Shown here piece after piece: positions 1 through 6,105 of a DNA stretch of 10,476 nt (position 1 is the stretch's first letter; each line of letters begins with the position of its first letter). Source of the DNA: JAFDVL01 sp043736395 (GTDB lineage: Bacteria > Acidobacteriota > Blastocatellia > RBC074); NCBI GenBank assembly GCA_043736395.1, contig JAYTCQ010000036.1:1-10476 (forward strand), given 5' to 3'. The translations under genes and the position numbers were made by a program. The notes under the pieces were generated by a model, which did no database searches, was not told the DNA's origin, and was given only the letters and a program-made list of their open reading frames with translations.

Positions 1-134
1 CTGGCGTCGGCGGGTCTGCGCTTCTTGGACGTCCGCTTCGGCGATTTCTCCGAGAGCTTTTCAGTCCCATCGAGGAGTTGGTTGAGCTCATCGGTGGATG
101 CCACCCGCTACCGCAGGTGGTACTGACCCAGCGT
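1..134. other. GC-rich left-edge segment, unassigned
   Basis: About 62% of the first 120 bases are G or C, against roughly 43% over 121-180, so the composition changes just before the biotin carrier gene. Three frames are partly open. The plus frame of the carrier gene is open from the window edge. A second plus frame stops at 124-126. A minus frame read from a GTG at 102-104 (stop TAG just before it, at 108-110) gives a lysine/arginine-rich N-terminus that runs off the window. None resembles a family I can name. It could be the start of a leftward gene, the end of an upstream gene, or the edge of a mobile element or assembly repeat. Confidence 0.35.
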
Positions 135-608
135 ATGAAACTCAACCTCAACATAAATAAAAAATCCCTCGCCGCAGACTTTTCAACCCGCGATGGTGTC
201 GCTCACCTCAATGAATTTTCCGCTCAATTTTCTGAGCCGCAGCCACGCCTTTACACCGTTATCATTGCCGGAAAAGTGTTTCAATGCACGATCGAAAATA
301 ATGAAGTAGTCATCAATGGAAAACGCATTCCCGTTTCTGTTGCAGACCCGAAAAAAATCAGCCTGAGTGCAATCGCCAATGCCCAGGCGGGTGGACGCGC
401 TACGTTGACTTCACCGATGCCTGGAAAAGTCGTGCGCGTGATGTGCGCCGCCGGAGATGAAGTTATCGAAGGTCAGGGATTGTTAGTTGTCGAAGCGATG
501 AAAATGCAAAATGAAGTGCAAGCTCCGAAAGCGGGAAAAGTTGCAGAGCTAAAAGTTGCAGAAGGGCAGACCGTGAATGCGGGAGAAATTTTGGTTGTGA
601 TTGAATAG
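135..608 (+). CDS. Biotin carboxyl carrier (biotinyl domain) protein
   Basis: This is a stand-alone biotin carrier subunit of an acyl-CoA carboxylase (acetyl- or propionyl-CoA type). It carries CO2 on biotin between carboxylase and carboxyltransferase partners in the cytoplasm. The last ~70 residues form a biotinyl/lipoyl domain: PMPGKV at 94-99, biotinylation motif AMKM with target lysine K123, and a closing repeat ending VNAGEILVVIE. Residues 1-80 form an N-terminal region with short beta-like stretches (LYTVIIAGKVFQC). I chose ATG 135 (157 aa, MKLNLNINKK) because the frame upstream is GC-rich and unlike the family. A TTG at 78 is also possible. The Shine-Dalgarno is weak (AGGTGG at 115-120, 14 nt away). 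The gene converges on moaE. No carboxylase subunits are in view, so the substrate is unknown. Confidence 0.88.
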   Translation: MKLNLNINKKSLAADFSTRDGVAHLNEFSAQFSEPQPRLYTVIIAGKVFQCTIENNEVVINGKRIPVSVADPKKISLSAIANAQAGGRATLTSPMPGKVVRVMCAAGDEVIEGQGLLVVEAMKMQNEVQAPKAGKVAELKVAEGQTVNAGEILVVIE

Positions 609-617
609 CAGAGTAAA

Positions 618-714
618 TATCCACGAAGGGACACGAAGAAAATCATCGTTAGTTGAAGAAAGAATCACTGGAAAGTATTAAAAACTTCGTGTACCTTCGT
701 GCCCTTCGTGGATA
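618..714. repeat. Intergenic hairpin 1 (cacgaag words)
   Basis: The left arm at 618-638 and the right arm at 695-714 are reverse complements except for one extra base in the left arm. Each arm is built from near-repeats of the word cacgaag/cttcgtg, and one more copy of the word lies just inside the right arm (685-691). It fills the gap between the convergent biotin carrier and moaE genes. It could act as a bidirectional terminator, though no clear T-run follows either arm. Confidence 0.75.
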
Positions 715-738
715 AATAAAGTCTCAGAATTGCCAGAA

Positions 739-1182
739 TTAAGCAGGCATCGTACCTTCAACCCACGCCTCACCATCTTCAAAAATTTCTTTTTTCCAAA
801 TCGGAACCGTTTGCTTCACGCGATCAATGGCGTAGTGACAGGCTTCAAAGGCGATTTTCCGATGCGGTGAAGTGATCACAATCGCGATGCTGGATTCGGT
901 AATCTGTAATTCTCCGAAGCGATGAATGATCCCGACATTTAGAATGTCGGGGAATTTCTCGTGGATTTCCTCGCCGACTTTGCGCATTTCTTTGACTGCC
1001 ATTCCTTCGTAGGCTTCATACTGCAACGTGACTACGCGGCGACCTTTGGTTTGTTCGCGCACGACGCCATCGAAGGTGACCACAGCTCCAGCGGCTCCGG
1101 TGATGAGTCGTGTTTCCAAATCAATTTTATCAATTTTATTTCGGGTGATTTCGTAAATGTCGGAAGCGGTTTTTGAGGACAT
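739..1182 (-). CDS. moaE: Molybdopterin synthase catalytic subunit MoaE
   Basis: MoaE, the large subunit of molybdopterin synthase, works with the thiocarboxylated small subunit MoaD to put two sulfurs into precursor Z (cPMP), making molybdopterin for molybdenum cofactor. At 147 aa it has normal family length. The landmarks match: FDGVVREQTKGRRV at 37-50 (conserved Arg42), LQYEAYEGMA at 53-62, HRFGEL at 87-92, SPHRKIAFEA at 105-114 (His107, Arg108), and the catalytic lysine region VKQTVPIWKKE with Lys123 and Lys130. It is the last gene of a leftward operon, 14 bp after the DUF523 gene. No good Shine-Dalgarno precedes its ATG. No moaD or other cofactor gene is in the window, so MoaD must be encoded elsewhere. 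Confidence 0.95.
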   Translation of the reverse strand: MSSKTASDIYEITRNKIDKIDLETRLITGAAGAVVTFDGVVREQTKGRRVVTLQYEAYEGMAVKEMRKVGEEIHEKFPDILNVGIIHRFGELQITESSIAIVITSPHRKIAFEACHYAIDRVKQTVPIWKKEIFEDGEAWVEGTMPA

Positions 1183-1196
1183 AAAATATTTTTTAC

Positions 1197-1691
1197 TCAG
1201 GCTGTTTCGATTTGTTGTAAATAAGTTTCGGCTTCTTGCAGTTGATGTTGATTAAATACACGAATGTTATGTTGTTGTAATAAAGCAGCCGTGACGCCAC
1301 TCCCGATTCGCAGCCGTCCGGAAAAACTTCCGTCGTAGGTCACACTACTTCCACAAGAAGGACTCTTTTCGGTGAGAATTGCGATTTTGCATTCCTTGGA
1401 TTGGGCTAATGCCAGCGCGTAATTGGCTCCGGCAACAAATTCTTTCGTTACGTTTTTGCCTGTATTGGTGAAGATGTTGATGTTGTTTTTTAGAACGTCA
1501 ATTCCTACACCATTGAGAATTTCGGCAGGCGGTCGCGGTACGACTAACCCTCCGGCGAGTTCAGGGCAAACGGACACTAATCGCCCTTCAGAATTCCATC
1601 GTTCGAGAATTTCGTGTTCGGTGAGCACGTTGCCGCCCGTGGGGCGTACGGGTTCACCCAATAAACAAGCACTGATTAAGACGTTCTCCAT
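1197..1691 (-). CDS. DUF523 family protein
   Basis: A 164-aa soluble protein of the DUF523 (YbbK-like) family, whose biochemical role is not established. The family signatures are all present: N-terminal SACLLG at 7-12, VCPELAGGL with Cys42 at 41-49, PRPPAE at 52-57, and LTEKSPSCGSS with Cys113 at 107-116, followed by YDGSFSG. The conserved cysteines suggest a metal- or thiol-dependent function, but that is inference. It is the middle gene of a leftward operon: 9 bp separate it from the upstream secreted-peptide gene and 14 bp from moaE. A link to molybdopterin synthesis is therefore possible but rests on position only. The ATG at 1691 begins the conserved N-terminus and has an A-rich leader without a Shine-Dalgarno. 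Confidence 0.88.
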   Translation of the reverse strand: MENVLISACLLGEPVRPTGGNVLTEHEILERWNSEGRLVSVCPELAGGLVVPRPPAEILNGVGIDVLKNNINIFTNTGKNVTKEFVAGANYALALAQSKECKIAILTEKSPSCGSSVTYDGSFSGRLRIGSGVTAALLQQHNIRVFNQHQLQEAETYLQQIETA

Positions 1692-1700
1692 GTTGGATTT

Positions 1701-1928
1701 TTATTTTCGTTTTTTAATTTTGACAGGGCGCGCTGGAGTTTTGACATAACGTTTGCGCTCAAATTTCATCGTACTCGGAATTAATTCCAATGCGCCATCG
1801 CAAACGGCTTCGTGGTTGCTCACTTTGGTATCAGAAGTCTGAGTCTGCGGAGTTTGCGCGAACAAAGCTAAGCTTAATGTAAGGCTAAAAATCAGAGTTA
1901 CGGTAAATTTTGAAGTGAACTTAAACAT
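1701..1928 (-). CDS. Small secreted basic peptide, unknown
   Basis: This 75-aa protein is not recognised. Residues 1-24 form a clear Sec signal peptide: lysines at 3 and 7, hydrophobic core VTLIFSLTLSLALF, and likely cleavage after LFA-24. The mature part is about 51 aa, starts with a Gln/Thr-rich stretch, has a single cysteine (Cys43), and ends in a strongly basic tail (KRKR-type clusters across 58-75). I preferred the ATG at 1928 over the one at 1970 because it gives a normal signal peptide and follows a GGGG-containing purine stretch about 9 nt upstream. It is the first gene of the leftward operon with the DUF523 gene and moaE. The basic tail might bind nucleic acid, cell wall or an acidic partner, but nothing in the sequence decides this. 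Confidence 0.65.
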   Translation of the reverse strand: MFKFTSKFTVTLIFSLTLSLALFAQTPQTQTSDTKVSNHEAVCDGALELIPSTMKFERKRYVKTPARPVKIKKRK

Positions 1929-1959
1929 ATATTTTCCCCAAAAAATCAAGGGCAGAAAG

Positions 1960-1988
1960 ATATTACTCAATTACTTCGCCAGCATCAA
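1960..1988 (-). promoter_or_regulatory. Sigma-70-like promoter for moaE operon
   Basis: On the minus strand a -35 box TTGATG (plus 1983-1988) and a -10 box TAATAT (plus 1960-1965) are separated by exactly 17 bp. The predicted start, near 1953, lies about 25 nt before the ATG at 1928. The boxes are near consensus, but this is pattern matching only. Confidence 0.55.
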
Positions 1989-1996
1989 TCCACAAC

Positions 1997-2025
1997 TTGA
2001 ATTGGCTTTGAGCCTCTCTTATAAT
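1997..2025 (+). promoter_or_regulatory. Sigma-70-like promoter for helicase-loader gene
   Basis: A -35 box TTGAAT (1997-2002), a 17-bp spacer and a perfect -10 box TATAAT (2020-2025) point to a start near 2032, giving a leader of about 37 nt. A second -10-like box, TACAAT (2052-2057), sits only 11 nt before the ATG and could give a nearly leaderless transcript. The -35 box lies 8 bp from the -35 box of the opposite promoter. Confidence 0.6.
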
Positions 2026-2068
2026 CCGCTTTTCAGAAAGCAAAAAATCTTTACAATAAACACATCGA

Positions 2069-2824
2069 ATGAGCATTGTCCTCGCAAAATCTGAACCTCA
2101 ACCGTGCGAATTTTGTCGTGATACCGGATGGGAACTCGTTGTCGGCAAAGGCGTGAAGCTCTGTCGTTGTCAAAGCACGGATCGCCGCGAAGCACTACAG
2201 TCAGTCTCGCAGATACCGAAACGATACGAAAAATGTTCGTTCAATAATTACCAGCCGCAGGGCGCGCCGAATACGCAATCATTTCTTTCACAGGCGTATG
2301 CGCTCCGCGATGCGAAGCACATGGTAGATGAATTTCCCAATCTTGATATTGGATTGCTTCTCATCGGCCCGTGTGGAGTCGGGAAAACGCATCTCGCGAC
2401 GGCGATTATTTCTTCGCTAATTCAGCGGAAAAGCGTTTCATGTTTGTTCTATGATTTTCGTGATTTGCTGAAAGAAATTCAGGATTCTTACAATCCAATT
2501 TCGCAATCTTCCGAGTTGCGGGTGTTGGCTCCCGTGTATGAAGCACAGGTTTTAGTACTTGATGAATTAGGTGCATCAAAGCCGACAGATTGGGTACGCG
2601 ACACGATGACGCAGATTATCAATAAACGCTACAACGAAAAAAAGATGACGATCTTTACGACGAATTATCTGGATGAAGTGAAGGAAGCCGGAGAAGAAAC
2701 TTTAGTAGATCGTGTGGGAGTTCGTTTGCGTTCGCGCCTGCACGAAATGTGTAAGGTCATCGAAATTAAAGGTGATGATTATCGTCTGAAAATCCGCAAT
2801 AATCGTGGACGGAAATTTAGCTAA
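2069..2824 (+). CDS. DnaC/DnaI-like AAA+ helicase loader ATPase
   Basis: A 251-aa ATPase of the DnaC/DnaI/IstB-like group. Such proteins load replicative helicase onto DNA or assist transposases. The N-terminus has a four-cysteine zinc ribbon, C13-x2-C16 and C32-x-C34 (CEFCRDTGW...KLCRC). The AAA+ core has Walker A GPCGVGKT at 100-107, Walker B VLVLDE at 161-166, sensor 1 around IFTTNY at 195-200, and a likely arginine finger in RLRSRL at 219-224. No IstA transposase or IS end lies beside it, and it stands as a single gene with its own promoter. That favours a chromosomal DnaI/DnaC-like loader over an IS21 helper. The ATG is placed at the start of the conserved zinc-ribbon region. There is no Shine-Dalgarno. 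Confidence 0.82.
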   Translation: MSIVLAKSEPQPCEFCRDTGWELVVGKGVKLCRCQSTDRREALQSVSQIPKRYEKCSFNNYQPQGAPNTQSFLSQAYALRDAKHMVDEFPNLDIGLLLIGPCGVGKTHLATAIISSLIQRKSVSCLFYDFRDLLKEIQDSYNPISQSSELRVLAPVYEAQVLVLDELGASKPTDWVRDTMTQIINKRYNEKKMTIFTTNYLDEVKEAGEETLVDRVGVRLRSRLHEMCKVIEIKGDDYRLKIRNNRGRKFS

Positions 2825-2840
2825 AATTAACGCAAAGGGA

Positions 2841-2905
2841 CAAAGGGTCAAGGGGGCAAAGAAAAACCATTCAGGTTATTAATTCTTTGCTCCCTTGACC
2901 CTTTG
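2841..2905. repeat. Intergenic hairpin 2 (caaaggg words)
   Basis: The arms at 2841-2863 and 2883-2905 match in 22 of 23 positions as reverse complements, with a 19-nt loop. The left arm is preceded by a further copy of the same word (gcaaaggga at 2832-2840), so the repeat is itself made of near-tandem caaaggg/tcaaggg units. It lies just after the loader gene stop. Confidence 0.8.
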
Positions 2906-2921
2906 CAGTAAAAAATGGAGC

Positions 2922-2956
2922 AAGAAAAAGACAGGCAAGCCGCCTGTCTTTTTCTT
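2922..2956. terminator. Bidirectional intrinsic terminator
   Basis: A perfect 15-bp stem (2922-2936 with 2942-2956) encloses a 5-nt loop. The stem has a GC-rich top (gacaggc/gcctgtc) and an A-rich left foot that pairs with a T-rich right foot. This is the classic form of a terminator working in both directions. It sits between the convergent loader gene and the leftward hypothetical gene, and its right foot overlaps the stop codon of the latter. Confidence 0.85.
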
Positions 2957-3281
2957 AGTTTTCAGCGCGTTCCTTCACCCACTTCCACATTCCCGGTTCA
3001 CCACGACCGTAAGGTTCACCCGCTGAAATATATTGCATACAAAGTTGTTTATGAATCGTCGAATACGTTTCCTGCAGCCGCTGATGATCGGGCGGCAACA
3101 ACAATTTAAGCGCATCCAGCGCACGCATGCACGACAAAGCTAATTTCGTGACGGCTTTTTGTAATTGTTCTATCTGTGGATCAGCATCCGTATTACACCG
3201 TTCTGCCCCGTCCCACGAAGGATGATCGTGACCGGGTTTCCCACAAGCCCAAATGAGTTCTAAGTCCTGGATAGATTTCAT
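2955..3281 (-). CDS. Hypothetical protein, 108 aa
   Basis: Not recognised. The ATG at 3281 gives 108 residues. The longer reading from 3389 runs through intergenic hairpin 3 and is unlikely. The N-terminal third is rich in Cys, His and Trp (WACGKPGHDHPSWDGAERC at 11-29: Cys13, His18, His20, Cys29), a possible metal-binding patch. Residues 36-85 look like two long amphipathic helices, with Cys51 and Cys81. The C-terminus has a Gly/Pro turn and MWKWVKERAEN. No signal peptide or TM segment is visible. It is probably cytoplasmic. It lies downstream of the dehydrogenase on the same strand, but hairpin 3 intervenes, so co-transcription is uncertain. It ends in the shared terminator. Confidence 0.62.
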   Translation of the reverse strand: MKSIQDLELIWACGKPGHDHPSWDGAERCNTDADPQIEQLQKAVTKLALSCMRALDALKLLLPPDHQRLQETYSTIHKQLCMQYISAGEPYGRGEPGMWKWVKERAEN

Positions 3282-3329
3282 AACGTTGAGTCTAAAGACC
3301 CAATGCGATGATGAATCCAGAAAAAGGCA

Positions 3330-3401
3330 GAAGTCAGAACGATGAACGCGGAATACCAACGGAAGTTTATTTCTTCCTTCCGCATTCATCGTTCTGACTT
3401 C
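3330..3401. repeat. Intergenic hairpin 3
   Basis: The arms at 3330-3352 and 3379-3401 match in 22 of 23 positions as reverse complements. Inside, cggaag (3360-3365 region) and cttccg (3376-3381 region) can extend the pairing. It occupies the gap between the dehydrogenase stop (3426) and the start of the downstream hypothetical gene (3281). Confidence 0.8.
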
Positions 3402-3425
3402 CTCGTTTTAGTGCGGGCTTATGCA

Positions 3426-5003
3426 CTAAGATTTTGTCATTTCATTTTCAACCAAGCGCCAAATCCCAAGCGGATTGCCGTCTTGCAATGCCGCCGGTAA
3501 GGCTTCATTCGGGAACGTTTGATAACTGACCGGACGCACGAAACGCTTGATAGCAGCGGTTCCAACGGAGGTCGAACGCGAATCTGTTGTTGCCGGATAC
3601 GGCCCGCCGTGTGTCATCGAAGGGCAAACTTCGACGCCTGTTGGGAAGCCGTTGAAGAGCAATCGCCCTACCTTTTTTTCCAGCAAGGTGATGAGCCATC
3701 TGTAGGCTTGCAAATCCTCCGCTGTGCCGTGAATTGTTGCCGTAAGATGCCCGTGCATTTCGCGTGCGACGCGTTCCATTTCTTTGTCGGAATCGCAACT
3801 GACGATAACAGTTGAAGGACCGAAAACTTCTTCGCTTAATTCCGGCTGCGATAAAAATGTGTTGGCATCCGTAGTGAAAACAGCCGGACGCGCTTCTGTT
3901 TTGACCGCTTCGCCCGCATTTGCGGCTTTGATCGTATTCACGCCTGAAGCATTTTCGAGTTTAGAAATTCCTGCGTTGTAAGCCGATAAAATCCCAGGAT
4001 GGAGCATCGTTGCCGGAGCCGCTTCCGTCATTAAAGACTGAATTTTTGTCACAGTATTTTTTAAGGCATCAGAGCTGACGCCGACGACTAAACCAGGATT
4101 TGTACAGAATTGCCCGACGCCCATCGTGACGGAATTTTTTAAGCCTTCAGCGAACGCGTCGCCGCGTTCTTGTAAGGCTCCGGGTAACACGAACACAGGA
4201 TTTGTGCTGCCCATTTCGGCATACACCGGAATCGGTTCAGGACGCGCATTGGCGACATCGAAAAGCGCTTTGCCGCCTCGGAATGATCCCGTGAATCCGA
4301 CGGCTTTGATTTCAGGATGCTTCACCAGCGCGACGCTTATTTCATAGTTCAATCCGTGAACCATTGAGAAAACGCCTTCGGGCATTCCCGTCGCTTGCGC
4401 CGCAGTGATGATGGCGGTGGCGACTAATTCAGCAGTAGCGGGATGGGCAGGATGAGCTTTGACGACAACAGGGCAACCAGCAGCGAGAACCGACGCGGTG
4501 TCTCCGCCTGCGGTCGAAAAAGCGAGCGGGAAATTGCTGGCTCCGAAGACCGCAGCGGGGCCGATGGGGATCAACATTTTTCGCAGGTCTACGCGCGGGA
4601 GCGGAAGGCGATCAGGTTGCGCACGATCAACTGTGGCTTCGACCCATGAGCCTTCGCGGATCAATGCGGCAAACATTTTGAGTTGTGCCATGGTGCGTCC
4701 GCGTTCCCCTGTGAGGCGAGCCATTGGCAAGCCGGATTCGGCGTTCGCGGTTTCGAGTAAGACATCACCGAGCGCTAATAATTCATCAGCAATGCGGTCA
4801 AGAAAATCGGCGCGTTGATCTTTCGTGAAGCCGCGATACGGATCAAAAGCCTGCGTAGCTAATTCGACCGCCTGATTGATTTCAGCTTCGGTGGCTTCGT
4901 GAAAAAGCGTGGTTAATTTTTCACTGGTAGCCGGATTAGTAGATTGAAAAGTTGAAGAACCTGATGAAGATAAAGAATTTCCGAGAATATTTTTTCCGTG
5001 CAT
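3426..5003 (-). CDS. 2,5-dioxovalerate (alpha-ketoglutarate semialdehyde) dehydrogenase
   Basis: An NAD(P)+-dependent aldehyde dehydrogenase of 525 aa, best matched to the alpha-ketoglutarate semialdehyde dehydrogenase group that starts with an HGxNxIG-type motif (here residues 2-8). It would oxidise 2,5-dioxopentanoate to 2-oxoglutarate in the cytoplasm. Visible active-site parts: SNFP with Asn157, VKAHPAHP with Lys182 for cofactor binding, FTGS at 237-240, general base Glu263 in AEMGSTNP, and nucleophile Cys300 in GQFCTNPG. Length is normal and no residue is missing. It follows the keto-deoxy-sugar-acid dehydratase gene on the same strand, which supplies exactly this substrate. The 79-bp gap between them is almost wholly a perfect hairpin. 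No Shine-Dalgarno precedes the ATG. Other semialdehydes remain possible substrates. Confidence 0.88.
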   Translation of the reverse strand: MHGKNILGNSLSSSGSSTFQSTNPATSEKLTTLFHEATEAEINQAVELATQAFDPYRGFTKDQRADFLDRIADELLALGDVLLETANAESGLPMARLTGERGRTMAQLKMFAALIREGSWVEATVDRAQPDRLPLPRVDLRKMLIPIGPAAVFGASNFPLAFSTAGGDTASVLAAGCPVVVKAHPAHPATAELVATAIITAAQATGMPEGVFSMVHGLNYEISVALVKHPEIKAVGFTGSFRGGKALFDVANARPEPIPVYAEMGSTNPVFVLPGALQERGDAFAEGLKNSVTMGVGQFCTNPGLVVGVSSDALKNTVTKIQSLMTEAAPATMLHPGILSAYNAGISKLENASGVNTIKAANAGEAVKTEARPAVFTTDANTFLSQPELSEEVFGPSTVIVSCDSDKEMERVAREMHGHLTATIHGTAEDLQAYRWLITLLEKKVGRLLFNGFPTGVEVCPSMTHGGPYPATTDSRSTSVGTAAIKRFVRPVSYQTFPNEALPAALQDGNPLGIWRLVENEMTKS

Positions 5004-5010
5004 ATTTTTT

Positions 5011-5080
5011 TGTAGCGTAGGTTCTTAACCTGCGCTTCTTATTAAACTAACAAAAGCGCAGGTTAAGAACCTACGCTACA
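5011..5080. repeat. Intergenic hairpin 4, perfect 27-bp stem
   Basis: The arms at 5011-5037 and 5054-5080 are perfect reverse complements over 27 bp, with a 16-nt AT-rich loop. Each arm also contains a short internal dyad (aggtt-ctt-aacct). It fills the gap between the dehydratase and dehydrogenase genes and ends 7 nt before the dehydrogenase ATG. In the transcribed direction the stem is followed by A residues, not U, so it is not a normal intrinsic terminator. Confidence 0.92.
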
Positions 5081-5082
5081 TT

Positions 5083-5904
5083 TCACATAACAATATTTAC
5101 TAATGTCCCAATTCCATCAATCGTGATGCGGATTTCATCGCCTGACAACAGCGTGAATTCATCCGGCGGAACGATTCCGGTTCCAGTCAGCAAGAAACTT
5201 CCATTTGGGAACGAATTATCAAGATAAAGATAATGTGCCAATTCTTTGGGCTTGCGCTTGAGCTGTGAAAGGTCGGTGGATTCATCAAATTTGACTTCGC
5301 CAGAGCGCAAAATCTGGATGGAGATTTTAGTCGTCTGAGGTAAATCTTCATTGCCGACGAGAATGCACGGCCCAAGTCCACAGCTTAAATCGTAGGCTTT
5401 GGCTTGTGGCAAATACAACGGATTTTCGCCTTCGATGTCGCGCGAACTCATGTCGTTACCAATCGTGTAGCCAATGATGGAGCCAGCCTGATTGATCACG
5501 AGTGTTAATTCCGGTTCGGGCACATTCCATTTGGAATCGCTGCGGATTTTGACTTTTTGACCAGAACCGGCGACGCGGTGCGGGTTAGCTTTGAAAAATA
5601 ATTCCGGACGTTCCGCGCTATACACGCGATCATAAAAGCTCCCGCCGCCAGCATCTTTAGACTCTTCCATTCTGGCAGTTCTGCTGCGATAATAGGTGAC
5701 ACCGGAAGCCCAAACTTCTTGCGAGTCAATGGGCGCAAGAATCACCTCAGGTTTGGCAATTTTATTCTCACTGGACAGCAGCGGTTTCAAAAAAGCGGAC
5801 AAATCATTTTGCAAAAACAGTGTATCCCAGCTCAATTCTGAGAGCTGATGATATGACTCCTCATGTTCAATGACGGTGCCGTTTTCAGTTTTATAAATCT
5901 TCAT
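5083..5904 (-). CDS. FAH-fold 2-keto-3-deoxy-pentonate dehydratase
   Basis: A 273-aa fumarylacetoacetate-hydrolase-superfamily enzyme. It resembles the 2-keto-3-deoxy-D-arabinonate dehydratase branch, which turns 2-keto-3-deoxy-pentonate into 2,5-dioxopentanoate using a divalent metal. Likely metal ligands are Glu130 and Glu132 in NVPEPELTLV and Asp151 in TIGNDMSSRD. GVTYYRSR (68-75), AERPELFFKANPHRV (97-111) and LPQAKAYDLSCGLGP (165-179) are family-like active-site segments. Start: ATG 5904 has a Shine-Dalgarno (GAGGAA, about 6 nt upstream); the in-frame ATG at 5916 overlaps that site and is rejected. A consensus promoter lies upstream. The next gene encodes the dehydrogenase for the product, which supports the assignment over other FAH activities. 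The exact sugar acid (D-arabinonate, L-arabinonate or D-xylonate type) cannot be read from the sequence. Confidence 0.78.
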   Translation of the reverse strand: MKIYKTENGTVIEHEESYHQLSELSWDTLFLQNDLSAFLKPLLSSENKIAKPEVILAPIDSQEVWASGVTYYRSRTARMEESKDAGGGSFYDRVYSAERPELFFKANPHRVAGSGQKVKIRSDSKWNVPEPELTLVINQAGSIIGYTIGNDMSSRDIEGENPLYLPQAKAYDLSCGLGPCILVGNEDLPQTTKISIQILRSGEVKFDESTDLSQLKRKPKELAHYLYLDNSFPNGSFLLTGTGIVPPDEFTLLSGDEIRITIDGIGTLVNIVM

Positions 5905-5938
5905 AGAGTTCCTCATTTAAAATTTTGTGAAGTTGATC

Positions 5939-5967
5939 GGATAACACGCGCATTTACAGAGTGTCAA
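5939..5967 (-). promoter_or_regulatory. Sigma-70-like promoter for sugar-acid operon
   Basis: A perfect minus-strand -35 box TTGACA (plus 5962-5967) and a -10 box TTATCC (plus 5939-5944) are 17 bp apart. Transcription would start near 5932, with a leader of about 28 nt carrying the GAGGAA ribosome site. A TG precedes the -10 and may strengthen it. No clear operator is visible; an imperfect gtgtc...gacac dyad spans roughly 5961-6000. Confidence 0.6.
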
Positions 5968-6105
5968 GCTGGCAATCTCCTCTACCCCCAGTTGCGACAC
6001 GATTTAATAATCGCCATACAACATTTTTGCAATTAGCGATGCCTTATTTTAAGGATGTCGCAAAAAGTTTTTGAATTGGAATCTTTAGTTATCTGGAGGT
6101 CTACA

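Noticed and set aside
78..134. N-terminal extension of the biotin carrier gene from a TTG start
   Set aside because: The extension is GC-rich, does not look like the family's N-terminus, and its only ribosome-like GAGGAG touches the TTG directly. The ATG at 135 gives a normal 157-aa product.
2069..2824. IstB helper of an IS21 insertion sequence
   Set aside because: There is no IstA transposase upstream and no IS ends flank the gene. The N-terminal zinc ribbon and own promoter fit a chromosomal DnaC/DnaI-like loader better.
3282..3389. Longer start for the 108-aa hypothetical gene
   Set aside because: The added 36 residues are encoded by intergenic hairpin 3 and have no protein-like features.
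3519..4818. Several open frames on the plus strand, antisense to the aldehyde dehydrogenase
   Set aside because: They are shadows of a well-supported coding gene, have Arg/Ser-rich composition and no recognisable domain or ribosome site.
5011..5080. Hairpin 4 as an intrinsic terminator for the dehydratase gene
   Set aside because: In the direction of transcription the stem is followed by A residues, not a U-run, and the next gene starts 7 nt later.
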